A stretch of 6,453 nt of DNA from Synechococcales cyanobacterium PMM_0085 (GTDB lineage: Bacteria; Cyanobacteriota; Cyanobacteriia; Elainellales; Elainellaceae). Numbering within the stretch: position 1 is the stretch's first letter; every line of letters begins with the position of its first letter. Made by a program: the position numbers and the translations under genes. Under the pieces are notes generated by a model. That model did no database searches. It was not told where the DNA came from and saw only the letters and a list, made by a program, of their open reading frames with translations. Of this stretch, positions 1 to 5,872 are shown one piece after another. The stretch spans positions 1 to 6,453 of the forward strand of contig CASBQJ010000619.1 in the NCBI GenBank assembly GCA_949127705.1. The letters are read 5' to 3'.

Positions 1-111
1 AGTGCCATGTCCCTACCCGTGTGGTCATGGCAGTGCCGTGCCCCTACCCGTGCGGACATGGCAGTGCCATGTCCCTACCCGTGCGGTCATGGCAGTGCCA
101 TGACCCTACCC
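1..111. repeat. 31-bp tandem repeat array of a hairpin-forming unit (about 3.6 copies)
   Basis: Units start at 1, 32, 63 and 94; the last is cut short at about 111. Each carries AGTGCCATGnCCCTACCC followed by GTGCGG(T/A)CATGGC. Every unit junction therefore forms an inverted repeat centred on GGCAGTGCC. The junctions at 54-74 and 85-105 are perfect 10-bp arms around one central G. The junction at about 23-43 has one G-T pair and one mismatch. The same hairpin core recurs at 2770-2798, 2817-2833, 3361-3378 and 3380-3406. The array may continue left of the window. It contains no coding signal that I can see. Confidence 0.9.
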
Positions 112-154
112 AACAATGGATTGTGATCGTTGATTACGTCGGCATCAATTAATT

Positions 155-182
155 GTAGAGACGCGATTAATCGCGTCTCTAC
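155..182. repeat. 28-bp perfect palindrome, copy 1
   Basis: The sequence runs from GTAGAGACGCGATT to its exact reverse complement AATCGCGTCTCTAC with no loop. An identical 28-bp core lies at 2613-2648 inside a longer palindrome (2608-2653). This copy starts 9 bp past the stop codon of the leftward aldo/keto reductase gene, so it could fold in the 3' end of that mRNA and act as a terminator or stabilising hairpin. No run of T follows on the minus strand, so it is not a classic intrinsic terminator. Confidence 0.9.
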
Positions 183-191
183 GGGGTATGG

Positions 192-1373
192 TTACTGTTG
201 AGATAGGCGCTTGACGGATTCTCCTCCTAGGCGGTTGTGGGCATCGTCTAACAGTGCCGGGATTTGATCGGCAAAGGGGCTGCGGCTGAGGCAGGCAAGC
301 AGCTCTAATTCGCTGGTTTGGCCAACTTTGTTGCCGGGAAACCAATGGCTGGCGTTGCCGAGCATGTTGTAGCGCACCTGAGCGTATTCTGTCATGTCGT
401 AGGCGATCGCCAAATTCCGCAGCCACAAAATAGAGCGAATATTCACCTGGTTGGGCACATCTTCTAGGGCAGGCAGCCCCACCTCCCAGTGTTTGTACCA
501 GTTTTCACCTAAAGCCGCGATCGCCGCCTGTTCCAACCGATGCAAAATCTCGGGCAGGACTTGATCGGCTCGATCGAGTAACGGCAGCGCCTTTAAATGT
601 TCATCAAAGTCTTCTGGCCGCGCCGCGCCAATGCTCAAGGTGTGCACTTGCGGGTGGCTGAGGCAAAACAGGTCATTGAACACCAGCGGGCTGAGCGGCG
701 CACATAGCTCTACCAGCTTTGGCGGCGGCGCGTAGAGCATTCCCCCTTTATCGGACGGGCTAATGATAAACACCCCCATGTCATGCTGGCGCGCCGCTTC
801 AATTGCCGCCCAGTTGACCTGGTTGATGTAGTACCAGTGCAGATTGAGATAGTCGAACTGGTCGGTGGCGATCGCCTGCACAATCACCTCCGTTGGGGCA
901 TGGGTAGAAAACCCGATGTGCCGAATTCGGCCTGCCCGCTGCAAGTCCCGTAATACCTCTAAACAGCCTCCGGCCTGAATGCTGTACTCTAATAATTCGG
1001 GTGTATTAATACCATGAATGGAGAGCAGATCTACATACTCTAGCCGCAAATTTGCCAGCGACTCTTCCACCGTCTGCCGAAACTCATTGGCGTCGGCCAC
1101 CGGAGACACTTTAGTTTGCACAATCAGCGACTCGCGAGGGAAATGGGGTAAAATTTGCCCTAACTGCACCTCCGAACTGCCATAGCCCCGCGCCGTTTCG
1201 ATGTGGTTGATGCCCACCTCTAGCGATCGCCGAATTGTAGCTTCCAGATTTGCCTGGTTGTCTGGCGGAATCTTTTCAATTGAAATATCTTGCCACTTGT
1301 ACTGATAACGCATTCCACCGCACGAGAATACTGGCATTGCCAGCTCCGTCCGCCCAAATCTTCGGTATTCCAT
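192..1373 (-). CDS. Aldo/keto reductase family oxidoreductase
   Basis: This 393-residue protein belongs to the aldo/keto reductase superfamily, NAD(P)H-dependent TIM-barrel enzymes of the cytoplasm that reduce carbonyl compounds; the substrate cannot be read from the sequence. The N-terminus (EYRRFGRTELAMPVFSCGG) is typical of the family. Candidate catalytic residues are Y64 in ETARGYGSSE, K88 in VQTKVSP and H120 in LLSIHGIN. The usual Asp of the tetrad (DTAxxYG) is Glu59 here. GRIRHIGFSTHAP (148-160) and VFIISPSDKGGML (201-213) fit later barrel strands. After about residue 285 comes an extra C-terminal region (NWYKHWEVGLP, RYNMLGNASHWFPGNK), which I associate with a long cyanobacterial-type subfamily. 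No CxxCxxC iron-sulphur motif is visible. The start is placed at ATG 1373; an upstream in-frame TTG at 1394 would add seven residues not expected in the family. Neither start has a clear Shine-Dalgarno sequence. The gene is transcribed divergently from the DUF2325 gene and contains four HIP1 octamers (403, 517, 868, 1223). Confidence 0.9.
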   Translation of the reverse strand: MEYRRFGRTELAMPVFSCGGMRYQYKWQDISIEKIPPDNQANLEATIRRSLEVGINHIETARGYGSSEVQLGQILPHFPRESLIVQTKVSPVADANEFRQTVEESLANLRLEYVDLLSIHGINTPELLEYSIQAGGCLEVLRDLQRAGRIRHIGFSTHAPTEVIVQAIATDQFDYLNLHWYYINQVNWAAIEAARQHDMGVFIISPSDKGGMLYAPPPKLVELCAPLSPLVFNDLFCLSHPQVHTLSIGAARPEDFDEHLKALPLLDRADQVLPEILHRLEQAAIAALGENWYKHWEVGLPALEDVPNQVNIRSILWLRNLAIAYDMTEYAQVRYNMLGNASHWFPGNKVGQTSELELLACLSRSPFADQIPALLDDAHNRLGGESVKRLSQQ

Positions 1374-1406
1374 AAGAAGGCTAAGTACAGACAATAGAAG
1401 AATTGT

Positions 1407-1435
1407 TTGACCATGATGAATCAGACATCTACAAA
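1407..1435 (+). promoter_or_regulatory. Candidate sigma-70-type promoter for the DUF2325 gene
   Basis: A TTGACC box at 1407-1412 is separated by 17 bases from TACAAA at 1430-1435, a fair -35 and a modest -10 match. Transcription would begin near 1442 and leave a leader of about 100 bases before the ATG at 1546. The region 1374-1545 is the shared upstream region of two divergent genes. I could not find an equally good promoter for the leftward gene. The prediction rests only on the motif match. Confidence 0.35.
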
Positions 1436-1545
1436 AGTAGCAATAATAGGGTTATCTCAACGTTCATATCGCCGATAAGGATACTAGCGCCCCCCACGCT
1501 GGTTCCCTTGTTGGCTTTGCACTTCTCAAAATTGGCTTATTTTAT

Positions 1546-2586
1546 ATGGATATTTCAGAACTGGACGACATGGAAGCGTCTGTCAAAGACCTGTTGTCGT
1601 TGGCAAAGATAGAGCTTGAAGAGAACCGACTGCAACAACAGCGCGATGACCAAATTCAGCAGAAAATTGTTGAAATTAAGCAACGCCTAGAGCCACTTTT
1701 ACAGGCAACAGAGAAAATGCTGGCTCAGTTTGGGGGGAGTGCTTGCCCAGATAGCATAACCTACCAAAAGTTAGAAGAAAAAGTGATGGAACTCCGCCAG
1801 CGGCTGGCAGAAGCCCCAGCATTGGCGGCTCAAATGGTAGACCGACAGCTGATTTTGAATGAAGAGCGGCTGCTAGATGAACGGCTGACAGAGCAGGCAA
1901 ATCGCTGGCGACACGCGCTAAAAGACGATTTGATTGAAATGATTTCTGAACAGCAAGACTTTTACAGCGCTACCGATGCCTCGATCGCCATTCGGGGCTA
2001 CATGAATGACCTGAAGGCGATCGGCTGTTTAGAATCGGTGGTCGAATTTTTGATTGAACATATCAATACCCACAGTGAAGAAGGGCCCGTTGCACGGCTG
2101 CGTGGCACCCACGAACAAACCCTCAACTTCATTTACAACAAAGCCTTAGAAAACCGCTCTCGGGTGGAGCGTGCCCCCGATGTTCAGCCTCGGTTGCGCC
2201 ATCGCACCTCCGAGAAACGCCCCAACCCCTACACCCAACTCGAAGGCAAAGTGGTAATTTTTGGCGGGCACGATCGCCTCGAAACAGCTGTGCGTACTCG
2301 GCTGCGCGATTCTACGGTGACGTTGATCTGGTGTACAGCCCAGGCAGGGCCTCAAATCGCAGAGCAGTCCGAAAGCCATGTTGCCAGTGCTGACTTAATT
2401 TTGGTCATGACCGGCTATACCAGCCATAAACTAACCGACAAAGCGGTTCAAGCCGCTCAGCGCGCCGGAAAAATTCCCGAAATGATTAATACAACTGGGG
2501 TAATTCGCGTCTTAGAAGCGATCGAATATGGGCTGAAAACGAAATTGCTGGCTCAACGGCTGAATAACTTTTCCAAACCTGCTTGA
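1546..2586 (+). CDS. Coiled-coil protein with C-terminal DUF2325-like domain
   Basis: This is a 346-residue soluble protein with no signal peptide or membrane segment. Residues about 10-130 are rich in Glu, Gln, Leu, Lys and Arg and read as long amphipathic helices (KIELEENRLQQQRDDQIQQK; VMELRQRLAEAPALAAQMVD), probably coiled coil. A helical middle (about 130-205) is followed by a basic, Pro-containing linker (210-232). Residues about 234-318 look like the DUF2325 domain: KVVIFGGHDRLE at its first strand (GGH at 240-242), then SADLILVMTGYTSHK (281-295), a layout resembling a small Rossmann-like nucleotide- or ligand-binding fold. The biochemical role of DUF2325 is unknown to me. The ATG at 1546 has no clear Shine-Dalgarno sequence; ATG 1570 is an alternative start that would remove eight residues. 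The gene stands alone, carries no HIP1 octamer, and is followed 21 bp later by a 46-bp palindrome. I am confident it is a real gene, moderately so of the domain name. Confidence 0.8.
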   Translation: MDISELDDMEASVKDLLSLAKIELEENRLQQQRDDQIQQKIVEIKQRLEPLLQATEKMLAQFGGSACPDSITYQKLEEKVMELRQRLAEAPALAAQMVDRQLILNEERLLDERLTEQANRWRHALKDDLIEMISEQQDFYSATDASIAIRGYMNDLKAIGCLESVVEFLIEHINTHSEEGPVARLRGTHEQTLNFIYNKALENRSRVERAPDVQPRLRHRTSEKRPNPYTQLEGKVVIFGGHDRLETAVRTRLRDSTVTLIWCTAQAGPQIAEQSESHVASADLILVMTGYTSHKLTDKAVQAAQRAGKIPEMINTTGVIRVLEAIEYGLKTKLLAQRLNNFSKPA

Positions 2587-2607
2587 TCTGAACGGCTTGC
2601 CTTCGCG

Positions 2608-2653
2608 CCAATAACCGTAGAGACGCGATTAATCGCGTCTCTACGGTTATTGG
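2608..2653. repeat. 46-bp perfect palindrome, copy 2 of the GTAGAGACGCG family
   Basis: Two 23-base arms match exactly with no loop: CCAATAACC plus GTAGAGACGCGATT, followed by the reverse complement. The inner 28 bases are identical to the palindrome at 155-182; the outer 9 bases on each side (CCAATAACC/GGTTATTGG) are unique to this copy. It begins 21 bp after the stop codon of the DUF2325 gene, so in RNA it would be a very strong 3' hairpin. It is followed by GGGAAACTATTTGG rather than a T run, so classic intrinsic termination is unlikely. Confidence 0.92.
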
Positions 2654-2769
2654 GGAAACTATTTGGTACGAGGGTAGTCTAGTTTTTTCTAGGGCGTTAT
2701 TTACCAAGATTTTTAGGCACTCAAGTTTGTGATCCCGACCTGTAATGAGCACGGCAGATCCATTGCCGG

Positions 2770-2798
2770 GTAGGGGCATGGCAGTGCCATGCCCCTAC
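2770..2798. repeat. 29-bp palindrome of the CATGGCAGTGCCATG family
   Basis: GTAGGGGCATGGCA is followed by a single G and then the exact reverse complement TGCCATGCCCCTAC: 14-bp arms with a one-base centre. It shares its core with the array at 1-111 and the copies near 2817-2833, 3361-3378 and 3380-3406. The 116 bases between this and the 46-bp palindrome (2654-2769) contain nothing I can assign. Confidence 0.9.
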
Positions 2799-2816
2799 AG
2801 GATGTGTCGTTGGAAT

Positions 2817-2833
2817 GGGGGCATGGCAGTGCC
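2817..2833. repeat. Left half of a hairpin repeat interrupted by the IS remnant
   Basis: GGGGGCATGGCAGTGCC matches the left arm and centre of the palindrome at 2770-2798, then stops exactly where the IS remnant begins. Its last 8 bases (GCAGTGCC, 2826-2833) match 7 of 8 bases immediately right of the element (GCACTGCC, 3361-3368), consistent with a target-site duplication. Confidence 0.7.
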
Positions 2834-3360
2834 CATTGGGGTCAAGTTAAGAAAAAGTGAGGATAGTCAAGGGGGGTATTTGAGGAGAAGATAGGCTGAG
2901 TATAGAAGCATTTTTAACCCAACGATGAGTAAAGCCCGCCAGGGGAATCCAGATTTATGACGAGCTGTAACCCCGCCGGCCCCCAGTAATGAAGAAATTG
3001 AAGCGCGCCTGGGAGATTGTCTCACTCCAGGAGCCTATCCTATCTCTGGGTTGGCGGCAGCAATGGGGTACAAATTCAACTCTATGCCACCTGGATTTTT
3101 GATGCCGTCCTGACTGACCTCTGTGCCGATGTGGCTGTTGCCCAACCCCAACCCCCAGAACGAATTTCGGTTGAAATGGTGTTTCGTTCTTTGTCTCATT
3201 TCAAGGCCGCTGGTCAACAGGGTCGCGCCGATAAACTGGTGCCGTTTTTAGTGCAATTTCACCAATCTTTTGGCTTGCTTAACGCCCAGCACAAGCGACA
3301 TCGACGGATTAATGCTCTGTCCCTTGACTGCTGGGCTAAAACCTTAATTTGACACTAATG
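2834..3360 (+). mobile_element. IS4-type insertion sequence remnant, 527 bp, internally deleted
   Basis: The ends form an inverted repeat: CATTGGGGTCAAGTTAAG (2834-2851) against CATTAGTGTCAAATTAAG (reverse complement of 3343-3360), 15 of 18 identical. Inside are two pieces of an IS4-superfamily transposase in different frames, with the catalytic middle missing. The right terminal repeat overlaps the transposase stop codon. The element is flanked by halves of a palindromic repeat with a near-identical 8-bp duplication, marking the insertion site. It cannot move by itself but could be mobilised by a full-length relative, since both ends survive. Confidence 0.75.
2925..3352 (+). pseudogene. IS4-family transposase remnant (N- and C-terminal pieces only)
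   Basis: The N-terminal piece starts at ATG 2925 (MSKARQGNPDL), has an in-frame TGA at 2958, and continues in the same frame as RAVTPPAPSNEEIEARLGDC LTPGAYP, a segment like the start of cyanobacterial IS4-type transposases. Near 3034-3043 the similarity jumps to another frame. From 3035 that frame reads LSYLWVGGSNGVQIQLYATW and later ISVEMVFRSLSHF and KRHRRINALSLDCWAKTLI, ending at TGA 3350-3352. This is the C-terminal part that normally follows the IEEAF segment carrying the last catalytic Glu. The DDE catalytic core, probably more than 200 residues, is gone. Family assignment is from remembered similarity; the broken structure is visible directly. An apparent TTG-started frame from 3017 is not a functional gene. 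Confidence 0.75.
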
Positions 3361-3378
3361 GCACTGCCATGTCCCCAC
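3361..3378. repeat. Right half of the interrupted hairpin repeat
   Basis: GCACTGCCATGTCCCCAC corresponds to the centre and right arm of the palindrome family (compare GTGCCATGCCCCTAC at 2784-2798). With the last bases of the IS it also forms ATGGCA-C-TGCCAT (3358-3370). The centre reads ACT instead of AGT as in all other copies. It is either a mutated target duplication or part of an oppositely oriented repeat. Confidence 0.65.
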
Positions 3379-3379
3379 G

Positions 3380-3406
3380 GCAGGGCTTGGCAGTGCTAAG
3401 CCCTGC
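3380..3406. repeat. 27-bp hairpin repeat, variant arms
   Basis: GCAGGGCTTGGCA and TGCTAAGCCCTGC form 13-bp arms around a single G; the only imperfect position is a G opposite T, which pairs in RNA. The centre GGCAGTGC is shared with the other copies, but the arms differ (CTTGG/CTAAG instead of CATGG/CCATG) with pairing kept. The rest of the leader up to the J-protein gene (3407-3534) holds one HIP1 octamer (3416) and no promoter I would defend. Confidence 0.85.
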
Positions 3407-3534
3407 GGACACTGTGCGATCGCCAGACTTCCTAAAATTCTCTTATAGAGTAGCTAACCTGCGCTAGAATCGCGGCAACTCTAATATTTATGTCTAGAGC
3501 GGGTTGACTGTAGCTTGTTAACAGAGCACTGGCA

Positions 3535-4962
3535 ATGCAATCCAAGTCCTTAAAAGTTCTGTTTTCAAATCAAGCTAAAACAATGGCGGCGGCGATCGCT
3601 GATCTGGCGACGCGGTTTCTGCGGGTGACCAAGACGGGCTGTCGGGTGGTGACTCAGCCGACTGAATATCCGCTGCTCGGCTTTTGTGCGGCGTTGATAG
3701 AAGACTGGCAAAATGGCAAGCAAGCCTATAAACCGGGCACCCTAACGCTAGTGTTTAGCAGCGGCGAGGTAGAGGCTGAGGCCGATCTGCTGATTTATAA
3801 ACCAAACCAGGGCGATCGCTTTCTCTACACTCGGCGTTTGCCCTGTGCTCCAGCCCCCACATCCTCACAGCTGCCGCTTGACTTGCCGCAAGGGCCAGGG
3901 TTGCCGCCTGCTCTCACCGACCTGAGCCACCACATTGCCACCATCCGCGAAACCCTGACGCAGCTTACCGAAAACCAGCGCGCCATCGAAAGCCGTTTAC
4001 AGCAGCTATTGGCAACTCCGGCAGGGGGGACTGTAACCCCGCCCGCGCCATCTAAAGCGACTGGCCTATCGATGCAGCAACTGCAAGCCACTCTCGCCGA
4101 ACACAGCGCTAATTTTGCCAAAATCTTGGCTAACCAGCTTGCTAGCACTGCCCTTCACTTTAGCGATCGCCTCGACCAAATTCAGGCGCAGCTCAACCAA
4201 TTGGCCGAGCAGCTAACCGATGAGTCGCCGCCACCCCAGCTCGAAGCGGACTGGCTAGTCCGGATCCAAGAAACCTGGGGTACGGTAGGCGACTATGAAC
4301 AATATAGCGCCAGCCACCGCGAAGCCAATGCCGAAACGCCGCTGTTCCATACGCCAGATTGGGTGGCACTCTGCGAACTCGACTGGGCCAGGAAACTGCA
4401 TCCTACCCTGGCATTGCTGCACAGCTTGATTCATGGCGAGGATGGGATTGGCTACGTGGGTGCCGATGTGCTGCAACAGTTTGGCCGCCATGTGGACAGC
4501 CGCACGGGCGATCGCTACTATATCTATCAACTGGGTGGCTTCAGCGCCTACGATGCGCTCTGGCAAACCGCCAACTATCCAGAATCGTCATGGCTACCGA
4601 TCTTGCAACGGCTATGTAAAAAAACGGCTCGGTTCCATGATGTATTCCAACTGTTTGGTTGGGAAAAAGACGCGATCGCATCGTTAGAAAGTGTGGTCGA
4701 ACGCACCCGCCGCGAACAGCGAGCCGGACAGCAATCTGCCTACAACACCCAGCAGGCATCACCGGGAAATGCGATCGCCGACCATCTAGCCATGCTCAAC
4801 ATTGGTCCCTTCACCCCCATTAACCTAGAACTAATCAAACGCGCCTACCGTCAAGCGATGAAAATGGCACATCCCGACACAGGCGGCAGCAAGGAACATG
4901 CCCAGCGAGTGAATGAAGCCTACGAAGCGGTGCTACGTCACTATTTCCCCAATGCGCTGTGA
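3535..4962 (+). CDS. J-domain (DnaJ-like) protein with C-terminal J domain and coiled coils
   Basis: This 475-residue protein ends in a J domain. Residues about 417-470 contain YRQAMKMAHPDTGGSKEHAQ, with the HPD signature at 446-448, followed by RVNEAYEAVLRHY as the last helix. J domains stimulate the ATPase of Hsp70 (DnaK), so the protein is probably a co-chaperone that brings a specific client. Upstream of it: a globular N-terminal part (1-100) I do not recognise; a Pro-rich linker (103-127); a helix LSHHIATIRETLTQL to LLA (130-160); a second linker (162-177); a longer helix (180-227) with coiled-coil spacing; and an uncharacterised helical domain (about 238-395). There are no Gly/Phe or Cys-rich zinc regions, so it is not DnaJ itself, and no signal peptide or membrane segment. 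ATG 3535 is preceded only by a weak purine stretch; ATG 3583 (residue 17) is an alternative. The gene carries six HIP1 octamers (3592, 3812, 4163, 4508, 4672, 4771), so it looks native. Confidence 0.85.
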   Translation: MQSKSLKVLFSNQAKTMAAAIADLATRFLRVTKTGCRVVTQPTEYPLLGFCAALIEDWQNGKQAYKPGTLTLVFSSGEVEAEADLLIYKPNQGDRFLYTRRLPCAPAPTSSQLPLDLPQGPGLPPALTDLSHHIATIRETLTQLTENQRAIESRLQQLLATPAGGTVTPPAPSKATGLSMQQLQATLAEHSANFAKILANQLASTALHFSDRLDQIQAQLNQLAEQLTDESPPPQLEADWLVRIQETWGTVGDYEQYSASHREANAETPLFHTPDWVALCELDWARKLHPTLALLHSLIHGEDGIGYVGADVLQQFGRHVDSRTGDRYYIYQLGGFSAYDALWQTANYPESSWLPILQRLCKKTARFHDVFQLFGWEKDAIASLESVVERTRREQRAGQQSAYNTQQASPGNAIADHLAMLNIGPFTPINLELIKRAYRQAMKMAHPDTGGSKEHAQRVNEAYEAVLRHYFPNAL

Positions 4963-4971
4963 ACGTCACCG

Positions 4972-5001
4972 TTAACCTGGATATAGTACAGTAGCTATGA
5001 T
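4972..5001 (+). promoter_or_regulatory. Candidate promoter of the glycosylase-like/GNAT unit
   Basis: TTAACC (4972-4977) and TATGAT (4996-5001) are spaced by 18 bases, matching 4 of 6 and 5 of 6 consensus positions. Transcription would start near 5008, giving a leader of about 50 bases before ATG 5060. It lies in the 97-bp gap after the J-protein gene, in which I saw no terminator, so read-through from that gene is also possible. Confidence 0.35.
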
Positions 5002-5059
5002 CGACTTACTTGAATATGCGATCGCTTCAGAGATGTTTTGGAGCTTAATTTAGTAACAT

Positions 5060-5872
5060 ATGGTAACTTCAACCCACCTATCATTTTCCAAATTCAAAGC
5101 TCAAGAATTTGAACAAATTTGCCAGTTATTATGTTCTGTATTTGATACAATTCCAGCAGAATTGGAGAAACTGTACCAAGATATTGATAGTACCTTTGAT
5201 CAGCCAGGTTGGCCTCTGCATTTTATCAGTCGAGACTTTTTTGTGTCCGCAAGTGATGATTTTCAATCCGTTTATCAAAAATCTCCTGTCATTGCTGTAG
5301 ATTTGCCGAGTCTGATGGAATTGGATGATGGGCGAACTGACAAGCCGACCATCGCTATCATTGGGCAAGATTCTAAAAATAACGGTGACCATGAACAATT
5401 GGTAGTGGGCACTCCTTATGGGTTACACCACAAAGGTTCTCGTGAAAGGTTGAAGCGGACAAAGCTATATTTTGAAATGATTCAGGTTTTGCTCGAATTA
5501 GGATATCGAGTTTATCTAACAGATTTACTGAAAGTATGGGTTTGTAATCCAGAACGGCGTTATGTTGGCATCAGCCTGCCAGAGGCGGATCGGCAACGAT
5601 TCCTAAACCTGATTAAGCCAGAACTAGCTGTTGTGCAACCCATGGCTGTAATCACTTGGGGAAAGGTTGCTAGTAATGCGGTAGACCAATTGCAGTTGGG
5701 CATCAAGCACCTAAAGTTTATTCATCCGAGCGGTGCGGCTGGTGGGGCTTGGAAAAAGTTAATCGGGCGCTCTCCAAACGATGCAAACAAGCTAGCTTAC
5801 TGGCGTACAGCAATTGCTCAAGAGTTGTGTCAAGTAGGAGATCAAACAAATGCCAATAGAAATCAAGATTGA
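5060..5872 (+). CDS. Uracil-DNA glycosylase superfamily protein, divergent
   Basis: This 270-residue protein shows the motif order of the uracil-DNA glycosylase fold. IAIIGQDSK (99-106) resembles the water-activating GQDPYH motif, with D104 at the catalytic Asp position. GTPYGLH (117-123) resembles the segment that follows it. YLTDLLKVW (152-160) fits the LLLN strand, AVITWGKVA (196-204) the WG strand, and IHPSGAAGGAW (221-231) the HPSPLS loop, with H222 at the catalytic His position. Known members remove uracil or other altered bases from DNA. The motifs deviate enough (GQDSK for GQDPY, HPSGAA for HPSPLS) that the substrate is open. Residues 1-90 are not recognised. The start ATG 5060 has only a distant GGAG at 5040-5043. 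The 3' end overlaps the GNAT gene by 23 bases in another frame. The early part is A/T-rich (18 G/C of 60 in 5101-5160, against 39 of 60 in 4201-4260) and there is no HIP1 octamer, suggesting acquisition. The fold call is fairly secure, the activity is not. Confidence 0.7.
   Translation: MVTSTHLSFSKFKAQEFEQICQLLCSVFDTIPAELEKLYQDIDSTFDQPGWPLHFISRDFFVSASDDFQSVYQKSPVIAVDLPSLMELDDGRTDKPTIAIIGQDSKNNGDHEQLVVGTPYGLHHKGSRERLKRTKLYFEMIQVLLELGYRVYLTDLLKVWVCNPERRYVGISLPEADRQRFLNLIKPELAVVQPMAVITWGKVASNAVDQLQLGIKHLKFIHPSGAAGGAWKKLIGRSPNDANKLAYWRTAIAQELCQVGDQTNANRNQD
5836..5840 (+). promoter_or_regulatory. Ribosome binding site of the GNAT gene
   Basis: AGGAG lies 9 bases before ATG 5850, inside the end of the upstream reading frame. 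It is the best Shine-Dalgarno sequence seen in the window and fixes the GNAT start, which implies coupled translation of the two genes. Confidence 0.75.

Noticed and set aside
1..111. CRISPR array.
   Set aside because: The units are head-to-tail with no unique spacers; this is a simple tandem repeat.
1403..1612. Plus-strand 69-codon frame in the divergent intergenic region.
   Set aside because: It overlaps the DUF2325 start in another frame, lacks a ribosome binding site and has low-quality composition.
2486..2779. Minus-strand 97-codon frame.
   Set aside because: It crosses the 46-bp palindrome and the end of the DUF2325 gene and resembles no protein family.
2814..2837. AATGGG/CCCATT inverted repeat around GGCATGGCAGTG as a separate hairpin.
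   Set aside because: The right arm lies in the IS terminal repeat; the pairing is a chance product of the junction.
4997..5053. An 18-codon frame (MIDLLEYAIASEMFWSLI) ending 6 bp before the glycosylase-like gene, possible leader peptide.
   Set aside because: It has no ribosome binding site, and its ATG overlaps the best -10 candidate (TATGAT 4996-5001), so it would not be on the transcript.
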